DNA of 64,000 nucleotides from G963676095 sp963676095 (GTDB lineage: Bacteria; Bacteroidota; Bacteroidia; Bacteroidales; Prolixibacteraceae), in contig OY781040.1 of NCBI GenBank assembly GCA_963676095.1, positions 3,038,001 to 3,102,000 on the forward strand, written 5' to 3'. Under the pieces are notes generated by a model. It did no database searches and was not told where the DNA came from. It worked only from the letters and a program-made list of their open reading frames with translations. The translations under genes were made by a program, and so were the position numbers. Positions 51,479 to 59,411 of the stretch are shown piece after piece. Numbering within the stretch: the first letter of the stretch is position 1; each line of letters begins with the position of its first letter.

Positions 51479-52498
51479 TTAATATCCATACCTTTCACTC
51501 AAGTACTCCAACCACTTATTAAATTCACCATCTTTCTGATTGTCTCTGACAAACTGCACCCACTGTTGATGCGTCCAGGTTTTGAAGATCGCTTTCCCTT
51601 CAAATAATTTTCCCCAGCCAGTTTGAAAATCATCAATACCGGTAGATCTCAAACAACCTTTCAAACCAGAATTCCTGTTATCAAATGCTACAGCCGATGC
51701 CACCAAGGAGTACTGACCTTTTTGCGCTATTCCTTCTGCCAAGGCTTGTTGGCGATATAACTGGTAGCCGGCAGTTGCTGCTACGCATCGAGTTAGCTTA
51801 TTTTTTGCATAGTCCGAATATGTGACCAGGCTGATGTATTTCCTCCCCCAATTGGTTTGGTGGCAAACGTCGCTGTAATCTGCATCCGTTACTTTTTCCA
51901 TGCATCTTGCGGGATCGGGATTATTTTCTCTTTGCTTTGACTTATCAATCTTTCTTGCAGAACAGCTATAAAAACCATGCTCTGTATATTTGCATTCCGT
52001 TAATATAATACCTTTACCTTGTTTTGTTTTGACAAGGAACGCAACGTCCGGAGAAGTCTGTCCCGATCCTCTATTACCATCCATTTCACCCAGTAACTGG
52101 GATGGATGCAAAGTACTCTCAGGCTCAAAGGAAAACTCCAATTCCACTCCTGTGAGTTCTGTGATCTGATCCGAAACATGTTGTTGCAAGAACCACAACA
52201 TCAACTTCTGTAGAGATTGATTTTCCTGAATAGGAAAATACAAATTGGCACAATTGACCCATGAACTCAAGAGATTGTGTTTACCGGTATGTGGTCGAAT
52301 TTGATTTGTGGTCAAATATTCCGTTAACGAAGCTTCATCACGAATCCCCTCCCAAAGATTTTCTTTCCAAATACTTCGTGGAATGATGTGATCATACATT
52401 TTCCCGTTTTGTTTTCCTTTTTCTGAAGAAGAAATATGGCCTATCCGCCACTGGGTCATCTTCTCCTTTTGATCTGATTTAAAGTTCAGGTTGTTCAT
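51479..52498 (-). CDS. PD-(D/E)XK restriction-endonuclease-like protein (PGN_0703-type)
   Basis: A 339-residue protein. The nuclease core is visible at about residues 150-175: TSPDVAFLVKTKQGKGIILT followed by ECKYTE, giving D...E-x-K. Four or more Cys and Trp residues are spread through the C-terminal half (SDVCHQTNWGRKYISLVTY). It resembles the PGN_0703-type restriction endonuclease group in Bacteroidota. It lies 9 bp after the pentapeptide gene and 36 bp before mcrB, inside the defence operon. It may be the nuclease that the methyltransferase protects against, but this is inferred from context. Confidence 0.65.
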   Translation of the reverse strand: MNNLNFKSDQKEKMTQWRIGHISSSEKGKQNGKMYDHIIPRSIWKENLWEGIRDEASLTEYLTTNQIRPHTGKHNLLSSWVNCANLYFPIQENQSLQKLMLWFLQQHVSDQITELTGVELEFSFEPESTLHPSQLLGEMDGNRGSGQTSPDVAFLVKTKQGKGIILTECKYTEHGFYSCSARKIDKSKQRENNPDPARCMEKVTDADYSDVCHQTNWGRKYISLVTYSDYAKNKLTRCVAATAGYQLYRQQALAEGIAQKGQYSLVASAVAFDNRNSGLKGCLRSTGIDDFQTGWGKLFEGKAIFKTWTHQQWVQFVRDNQKDGEFNKWLEYLSERYGY

Positions 52499-52507
52499 TT
52501 CAGTTTG

Positions 52508-54322
52508 TTACTTTATATATTTTCTAAAGGCTGAAATCGTTTGAAAAATGAAATATGAGATGCTTATTCGTTGAACTAAAGCCCATACAAATGTCATGAA
52601 AGTGAATTCATGGACATGTTTCGGAAAAACTAAATTCATTCGAAAAGTAGGATTAAATAACTCGGGCAAACTTTTTATATAAGTAGCATAAATCCTAAGT
52701 GTGTCAGTATAATCTGACTTCCACGGAAGATGTATAGCCAGACGTTCATTCATTGAATAAACCATCAAGACAAAGATTATTACCGTCACCACCACACCCA
52801 ATCCGATTGGTTTTATCCAATTTTGCCCATGAGAATTTGAAGCATTAGACCAAATTATCAATCGCTCAGGACGATATATTTCATGGGATAGTTCCAGCTC
52901 TCTTTTATAAGCTTGAAATTCCTGACTTTGGAAAAATAAGGCTTGAATTCTGTTCCCCTGCTTATCCATTGCAGTTTTGAGTTGTCTAAAGATCTCTCGT
53001 ATTTGATAGAGCCTATTGCTATCCTCCGAGCCTTGTACTCCTTGAAAGATATAACGGACATCATTCCATTTACGAACAAACCAATTTTTTCGTTTGAATC
53101 CATAATTTTCAGCAATCTGTTTAAAGTCGAACCATTTCGTTCCGCTAGAAACAACCAGGTCTAAAACAGAATCATCAACAACAAACTTTTGAAAAGCATT
53201 CACCCGGCAGTTTACGAAAGAAAAAGTGCCCAATATTGAATGATTGATACACAGTTCACTTTCGCCATCCATTGGATTAACTTTGATAAAATCAATCGAA
53301 CCAGAATTGCGAAACCGATTCATCGACAAGCGCTGAACATTAACTTCATCAATAACTAATCTAGAATTTTTATTATAGCCTGAAATATTTAATTCATTAA
53401 CGGCAATATTGTCAAAATGAAAGGAACCACTAAGATTTGTAAAAACCAGGTCAATTTTTGCTACAGCAATATTTGAGTGAGAGAATCGGTATAATTTAAA
53501 GGCATTTAAAAATTCTGATTCGCTCATATATAGTGAGTTTAAATATCCTTGAAATCCATCATTTTTATCATCCAACTCGATTTTGAAAACTTTTTTAAAT
53601 TGGCATTCGATAATTGATAAGGACTGCTTGACTTTTACAACTTGGATATTAAAGTCATCGTCAAAATGACTTTGATAAAAAATAATAGAATTGCAATTTC
53701 CTGCCCAAACAAATATGTTCTTTGAAAATTTGGAAAATGAAAAATCATAACCGCCGATAACGTTATTTTCAAAACGAAGATGACCAGCAATCATTACATG
53801 ATAAAATATTATTCTCCCATTTTTTAAGTTACAATTGGATACAAATAAGGATCTTGCAACGTTTGTATTATTTCTAAGTTCGATTCCACCTCCTTTTGAT
53901 ACTCTAAATGAATAACAATGGAAATCTTCTAGCGTACTATTGACAAAATTGAATCCACCATCAAAAATTGTATCTCGTATATTCATTCTGGAATTTATTT
54001 TACAATCAATAAACTCAATTGATTTGTCACCAGAAAGAAAAATATAGGCAATCTTTTTGGAGGAACAACCAAGAAACTCAACTCCCTCATCGAACTGACA
54101 ATTAATAAATCTTATCCCATCATGAATCTCGCAATTATGGAACATGAGTTTCCCTTCAAAATGGCAGTCTTTGAAAATCGCAGATTGAGCAGAATAGTTC
54201 GATTGAGTAAATTTTTGTCGATAAGTTACTTTTAAATCAGAAACGAAAGTGTCCTTTGCGTCAAGAATCTTTATAAAATCTTCTTCAGAGGCTATTTCCA
54301 TTTTTATTTTTTCAGTTTCCAT
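52508..54322 (-). CDS. Pentapeptide-type beta-helix protein with membrane C-terminus
   Basis: A 604-residue protein. Residues about 50-400 form a right-handed beta-helix of short repeats (FKDCHFEGKLMFHNCEIHDG, FINCQFDEGVEFLGCS, NNTNVARSLFVSNCNL). A coiled-coil segment follows (EIFRQLKTAMDKQGNRIQAL), then TM helices from about 505 (GLGVVVTVIIFVLMVYSM) and near 570-590 (FMTFVWALVQRISISYFIFQ). The architecture recalls pentapeptide-linked ion-channel or membrane-effector proteins. In this operon it may be a membrane effector that causes cell death when defence fails; that is inferred from position and layout only. Confidence 0.6.
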   Translation of the reverse strand: METEKIKMEIASEEDFIKILDAKDTFVSDLKVTYRQKFTQSNYSAQSAIFKDCHFEGKLMFHNCEIHDGIRFINCQFDEGVEFLGCSSKKIAYIFLSGDKSIEFIDCKINSRMNIRDTIFDGGFNFVNSTLEDFHCYSFRVSKGGGIELRNNTNVARSLFVSNCNLKNGRIIFYHVMIAGHLRFENNVIGGYDFSFSKFSKNIFVWAGNCNSIIFYQSHFDDDFNIQVVKVKQSLSIIECQFKKVFKIELDDKNDGFQGYLNSLYMSESEFLNAFKLYRFSHSNIAVAKIDLVFTNLSGSFHFDNIAVNELNISGYNKNSRLVIDEVNVQRLSMNRFRNSGSIDFIKVNPMDGESELCINHSILGTFSFVNCRVNAFQKFVVDDSVLDLVVSSGTKWFDFKQIAENYGFKRKNWFVRKWNDVRYIFQGVQGSEDSNRLYQIREIFRQLKTAMDKQGNRIQALFFQSQEFQAYKRELELSHEIYRPERLIIWSNASNSHGQNWIKPIGLGVVVTVIIFVLMVYSMNERLAIHLPWKSDYTDTLRIYATYIKSLPELFNPTFRMNLVFPKHVHEFTFMTFVWALVQRISISYFIFQTISAFRKYIK

Positions 54323-54325
54323 AAA

Positions 54326-54712
54326 TTAGTTTCTGTATCTGCTACTCAACCTCTTCCCTCCGTAATTAAACGAATACAAAAACTTCTTTTGGCTCGATTC
54401 TGATTTTTCAAGAATTGAAGGCCATACAGTAAAAAGAGTCATCGCTAGTCCGAAACGTGAGAACTCAGATGTATTTGCTGCTTTGCAAACAAATGTTCTA
54501 TAACCATCTTCATAGAGTTTTTGAAAAGGAATTGATATCCCTTTGGATTCATAGTCAATAACTAAGAAGATAGACTCTTTTAGTTCTTCCTGAGATAATT
54601 CTCTATTTCCCCAACGGTTAATGATATACTTCCTATTTCCGGATAGTTTATGTAGCGATTCTAATAAATCAATCACTTTTCTAGGATAGTTTTCGTCAAT
54701 ATATATCTTCAT
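54326..54712 (-). CDS. PIN-like toxin (DUF5615-like)
   Basis: A 128-residue protein that starts MKIYIDENYPRKVIDLLESL, the N-terminal beta-alpha unit of PIN-like toxins of the DUF5615 group, with D6 and E7 at the position of the first acidic ligand. EESIFLVIDYESKG-type and FVCKAANTSEF segments follow. Normal partners are DUF433 antitoxins; here the matching DUF433 domain is fused to the C-terminus of the methyltransferase that ends 5 bp upstream (stop at 54718). It should be an RNase that is silent while the fused antitoxin is present. Confidence 0.7.
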   Translation of the reverse strand: MKIYIDENYPRKVIDLLESLHKLSGNRKYIINRWGNRELSQEELKESIFLVIDYESKGISIPFQKLYEDGYRTFVCKAANTSEFSRFGLAMTLFTVWPSILEKSESSQKKFLYSFNYGGKRLSSRYRN

Positions 54713-54717
54713 GGCAA

Positions 54718-57700
54718 CTATGATTGGTAAGCTAATGCGGCTTCTATGTCTTCTTTCGTAATGCCATAATCTTCAACTATCTCATCCATCGAATCAGGAC
54801 CATTGTAAAACCTTACAATGGTCTCAACAGTAACATTCTGCTTGCTCACAAATGCGGGACGGCCTCCGGCAGCTTTCGGATTAATCTGAATACGTTTATG
54901 ACCTTTGATTGGTAAAAGTTGTATAGCAACCCGGGATTCGAATACAATATCTGCAAAGAATTCCCGGATAAAATCGAGATTGAATTGTCGTGAACCATCT
55001 AATGTGACAAGTCCTTCATCGAAGTCAAAAACAATATCGCTTCCGGATACTTTCAGCTTATCTTTTACATCCGATGTTGCAAATGGATACGGTTGCTTAG
55101 TAATTGATGCTAAATCTTTTCGTGCGATAAAGATGCTTTTAGGTTTTACACCAGCTTCAAGTAGCTCTCCAATCACAACTAATTCTACTAAACCGTGGAA
55201 ACAAATTCTACGGTTTTCGATATCTGTTTTTGCAGAATGGCTCAATCCTTCATAATTCGCTTCTGAAAGTTTTAGGAACCAACGTCTGACCTTATTGTAA
55301 GGCTGATTTATTATATCGGCAGTATCCCGTATTGAATAGATACCGTCATGTAAGCCAAATTCTTTCATAATGTTGGTATTTGGGTCATCAAACAAACTTC
55401 TATGAACAGTCTGAGTTGAAATTTTTTCTTTCTTGATTTTTTTCTTTTTCAGCTTCTGATCACTAAACACCACATCCTCAGGTACCGGCTTCCCTTTCTG
55501 CGCATAAAATGCTTCAACGTCTTTCTTTTTGTGGAGGCCCTGGAGGATTTCTTCTTCGTAGCGCTCGTGGTTGAGGAGGAGCAAGCGTTTGAGGACTTCT
55601 TTGCGGGCTTTGGGGCTGATGGTAAACCGCACCCGGTCATTTTCGGGAAGGTAATCCACCTCATAAAAATCATGGGGCAAGTTGATGGCTTTGCCCCATT
55701 TCTTAGAATCCTCGTGCCAACCATAGGCTTTTAAAACGGCATTGTCAATTTCTACATGCAAACGGCGTAGTTCCACAATTCCGGCAGCAGCTTCTTCCCA
55801 GGAACAGGTTCCTTTCTTTTTTTGCAAGTGATTCCATAGGTTCCAAACTTCTTTGCCGTATTGCTTTTGAATTTCTTTCGCAGTTTTGTTTTCTAAATCG
55901 GTTGAATCTATGGTTGATTGTATGTCTTTACTATGAAAAGAATTATAGATTTTTGTGATACCTAACTGTGTCAGTTCCATTAATAATGACCTCTTCTTTA
56001 AATATTCCACACCAATCTTGTTCGATGAATCCTTCATTTCCATCGGAAAAGGAAATGTTTCAAAACACTCACTCGGTGTGAAATTAATTGTTCCTCCTCC
56101 CAGCGTTGAACTATTTTTCCAGGCCCAATGATCAAATAAAGATGATTGCAACAATACAAAATCAGATTTTTCAGATGTGCTTAAAACAACAACCTTATCC
56201 ATAAATACCTGCCTAGATAAAACTTCAACAATATTTACATATTTAGAAACTCTTGCAATTGCAAAGACATTTCCCAATTTTTCTATTGCTCTATAAAGAT
56301 TTAACTGAGGTCTAGCGTAAATCCACCACTTTTGAATATACTTTTTATCATCATTATTAAGAGTTTGTCCTTTTTGTTGTTTGATAATTTTTATTTGTTC
56401 TCTCTCTTTTCGAACGGTATCATGTAAAATTTCATAGCAATCTGCGTATGCTTTACATTTAGATTCTTCCCAATCAAAAAAATTAATTATCCAACGACTT
56501 GCGGTTTGGTCAACACGATTATTAATATCTTGTCCACTAAGATACGGTAATAAAACTTCGGAATATTTGATATCTTTTTTCAAAAGACGAGATGCATCTT
56601 CAGAGGTTAATATAAATCCCATTCCATTGACAACAGATCCTATAAAACCTTTTTTAGAATTTTTTATAAGAGTGTATGGGGCATCCAAGAGATCCTGATC
56701 ATCCAAGTATGCAGTAATATTATGAACAATATTTTGATCTAAAATAAAATCTTTATCCCATTTCCCTTTAAAAACAGTAACTATAGAAATCTCAACAGCG
56801 GCTAATCCTGGCCACTTCATTGAACGAACAGCGTGATTAATGGCTCCGCCTTTATTAGTAATCTCAACTAACCCACTTATTCGTGTATCCCCTTGCGATA
56901 TTGTATTTGTTGATATAAGAGATTGAAATCCAAATGCTTTTATTAATTGAAAATCCCGTTTAAAGAAATAAGCAACAAAATCAACTCCACCATTTGCAGG
57001 AGCAAAATATGATTTGATAAAATTCAGAAAACTATTACCATAATTGCCACTGATCTTTTTTCCCCCTAAAAATGGTGGATTCCCTAAAATACAATCAAAT
57101 CCACCATTCTGCATGACCGTTGGGAATTCTAAAAACCAATGAAAAAAATGTTTTCTCGCCCCAGTACTGGATGCAAAAACTGGAGCTTGTCCGGTAATTT
57201 GTTGTTTGCCATTTAGCCAGGAGCGGTAGTCACCATCCGTTAATAAATGGTCTTCATGCTCTTCGGTCTTAGGAATAAAGAATTGGGCAACCTGCATATC
57301 GGCCAATTGCTTTAACCGTAACCAGCCGGAACCGTTCATCAGCTCTTCATAAGCTTTGGCTTTGGCTTCCACTTCGGCGGGTGTTTGCTCCGGTAATTTC
57401 GCCACGTCGCCATAACTAACAACCACTTCTTCCACCCGGTTATTCACATCCGAGTTGGGATCAATTTTAAATTGTCCAGGCAGGTTTTTCCGTTCAGCTT
57501 TATTTTTGTCCCGGAAATATTTAGCTGTTTCCTTGTCATCACCGGGCAACGATTTAAAGGCTTCGTCAGCAATCCCTTTTTGCAGTTCGTCTATGTGTGC
57601 CAACCCAACAATGGAGTTACCACATTTAATGTGGTGATCCAAAAAGTTCAAGGGGTCGCCTGGATTGTGCGCTTCCAACCAAAGGGCCACTTTACAAAGC

Positions 57701-59409
57701 TCAACTGCCAACGGATTTAAGTCTACGCCGTAAATGCAAAACCGGATGACGTCGCGAATGGCTTGCCGGAGAAAAGTCGGGCTGGGCTGTTCCACCAAGC
57801 TTCGGGCTGCCAGACTTTCCCTCAATATTGCCAGTTCCATACCAATGCGTCGTGCGGCACTCAATAGAATATGTCCACTGCCACAAGCCACGTCGCATAC
57901 AGTAATGGTAAGCAAAGCTTCGCACTGGGATTCCATTTGTTGCCATTGGTCGCCACCTTTGGCTTTTCCTTGTTTGAGTTTATTTTCAATGATGTAATCG
58001 AGCGAGTGTTTGATCAATGGTTTGACCAATTCTTCCGGCGTATAATGCGAGCCACTGGAAGAACGGCCCGTACCTTCCACAAAACTGAACGATGCCAGAT
58101 TATGTTCCAGGCTCACAACAGGTTCATATTCCAGCAACCCTTCATATACCGATCCAAATTCTTCTACATCGAGGTCGGCATAGTTTACTCTTGTCCATTG
58201 CTTATTTTCATTTTCAAACATTACCAGGTTTCGCAACACCTGGAGCAAGGTTTCATTGTCCAACTTGGCATGGCCAAGTACACCAATTCCATCCGGAGCA
58301 AACAAACCGGAAGCTAACGCCTGCAATCCCAGTTTGCTCCCGTACTCTTCGTGTTCAAACAGTTTAAACGTAGTGAGCAAGCCATCCCATAAATCGGTTT
58401 TACGCGGATCAACGTAAACCCGGCGCTCAACCAACTTTGTCAATCGCTGCAGGCTGTAAAAATCGTAGTAAAAGCTTCTTTTCTTTTGGATATCCTCATC
58501 GCGCTTTTCCGGGTAAATCAGGTGGCGTTCTTCAATTACCAGTAAAAACAAAATTCGATAAACAGTCCGCAAGATGTATAGGTAATATTGATCTGCTGTT
58601 AATCCCTGATAGATCTTTTCACGCAAATGCGAATTTGCAGGGTGTTGCAAAAGACCATTTCCCAACAAACGGATGCTTTTTTCAACGGCACCGCTCAACC
58701 GTTCCCGAATACGCGTGCCACTGGCCAAAGCTTCCTGATGGTAAAACTCAAAGATGCACTCCGCGCCATCTTCCTTTTGATCCGATATTCGGGTGGCATG
58801 TAAGACACGGAATAAAATGGCAAACTCCGCATAGAGTTCTTCCTCCATCATGCGTTCCAGGTTGAACTCCAAATAGCTCAAGCGAGACAAGCGGGTTGCA
58901 TCGCGTAAAACCCGCAAAAAGCTTCCGTTGGTGGTGAATGCATACAAGTGGTCGTGGTTGTTCAGGTATTCCTGTACCAAGGCGTGAGGCGATAAACGGG
59001 CACCAAATTCAGCCCGTTTGTCCAGACTTTGGTTGACGCCCACAATATGAATCGGAAACCCATCTTTGTTGATCGCCCGATGACTGATCGCATAACTTTT
59101 CTCGTTGATGATTTCCGCCTTGGCAATTTGCAAATCGTAGCCCAAAGTCTGCATCAACGGAATAATCCAGCTTTGCCGTGTAAGACTCGTTCCGGTATCA
59201 TCTGTCCGTAACTGTTCCCTTTTGGTAACAAAGGCTTTCCAATGCGCCTGTGCCAACGACCAGGCAATCCCAATTTCATCGCGAACCAGCGTGTTATTGT
59301 TTAACCCAAAATCGGATGGTTTTTGAAAACGAATATCATCCTGAGCAATCTTTGTTAGGATATCGCTCGAGATGATATTACCTTGGATATTGATTGAAGA
59401 AAAATTCAT
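54718..59409 (-). CDS. Eco57I-type adenine methyltransferase with C-terminal HTH-DUF433 antitoxin domain
   Basis: A 1563-residue protein. Residues 1-400 are a helical N-terminal region with target-recognition or nuclease-like parts typical of large Eco57I/PglX-type enzymes. Motif I (CDVACGSGHILLSAARR) lies at about 505-521 and the N6-adenine motif IV NPPF at 777-780 (DCILGNPPFLGG). The C-terminal region, from about 1340, changes character: a MerR-like HTH (GIYSIRDTADIINQPYNKVR) and then INPKAAGGRPAFVSKQNVTV, ETIVRFYNGPDSM and DEIVEDYGITKEDIEAALAY, the DUF433 antitoxin pattern. It most likely methylates adenines for self-protection in a DISARM-like system. The stop is 5 bp before the PIN-like gene. 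Intact. Confidence 0.8.
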   Translation of the reverse strand: MNFSSINIQGNIISSDILTKIAQDDIRFQKPSDFGLNNNTLVRDEIGIAWSLAQAHWKAFVTKREQLRTDDTGTSLTRQSWIIPLMQTLGYDLQIAKAEIINEKSYAISHRAINKDGFPIHIVGVNQSLDKRAEFGARLSPHALVQEYLNNHDHLYAFTTNGSFLRVLRDATRLSRLSYLEFNLERMMEEELYAEFAILFRVLHATRISDQKEDGAECIFEFYHQEALASGTRIRERLSGAVEKSIRLLGNGLLQHPANSHLREKIYQGLTADQYYLYILRTVYRILFLLVIEERHLIYPEKRDEDIQKKRSFYYDFYSLQRLTKLVERRVYVDPRKTDLWDGLLTTFKLFEHEEYGSKLGLQALASGLFAPDGIGVLGHAKLDNETLLQVLRNLVMFENENKQWTRVNYADLDVEEFGSVYEGLLEYEPVVSLEHNLASFSFVEGTGRSSSGSHYTPEELVKPLIKHSLDYIIENKLKQGKAKGGDQWQQMESQCEALLTITVCDVACGSGHILLSAARRIGMELAILRESLAARSLVEQPSPTFLRQAIRDVIRFCIYGVDLNPLAVELCKVALWLEAHNPGDPLNFLDHHIKCGNSIVGLAHIDELQKGIADEAFKSLPGDDKETAKYFRDKNKAERKNLPGQFKIDPNSDVNNRVEEVVVSYGDVAKLPEQTPAEVEAKAKAYEELMNGSGWLRLKQLADMQVAQFFIPKTEEHEDHLLTDGDYRSWLNGKQQITGQAPVFASSTGARKHFFHWFLEFPTVMQNGGFDCILGNPPFLGGKKISGNYGNSFLNFIKSYFAPANGGVDFVAYFFKRDFQLIKAFGFQSLISTNTISQGDTRISGLVEITNKGGAINHAVRSMKWPGLAAVEISIVTVFKGKWDKDFILDQNIVHNITAYLDDQDLLDAPYTLIKNSKKGFIGSVVNGMGFILTSEDASRLLKKDIKYSEVLLPYLSGQDINNRVDQTASRWIINFFDWEESKCKAYADCYEILHDTVRKEREQIKIIKQQKGQTLNNDDKKYIQKWWIYARPQLNLYRAIEKLGNVFAIARVSKYVNIVEVLSRQVFMDKVVVLSTSEKSDFVLLQSSLFDHWAWKNSSTLGGGTINFTPSECFETFPFPMEMKDSSNKIGVEYLKKRSLLMELTQLGITKIYNSFHSKDIQSTIDSTDLENKTAKEIQKQYGKEVWNLWNHLQKKKGTCSWEEAAAGIVELRRLHVEIDNAVLKAYGWHEDSKKWGKAINLPHDFYEVDYLPENDRVRFTISPKARKEVLKRLLLLNHERYEEEILQGLHKKKDVEAFYAQKGKPVPEDVVFSDQKLKKKKIKKEKISTQTVHRSLFDDPNTNIMKEFGLHDGIYSIRDTADIINQPYNKVRRWFLKLSEANYEGLSHSAKTDIENRRICFHGLVELVVIGELLEAGVKPKSIFIARKDLASITKQPYPFATSDVKDKLKVSGSDIVFDFDEGLVTLDGSRQFNLDFIREFFADIVFESRVAIQLLPIKGHKRIQINPKAAGGRPAFVSKQNVTVETIVRFYNGPDSMDEIVEDYGITKEDIEAALAYQS

Positions 59410-59411
59410 AA

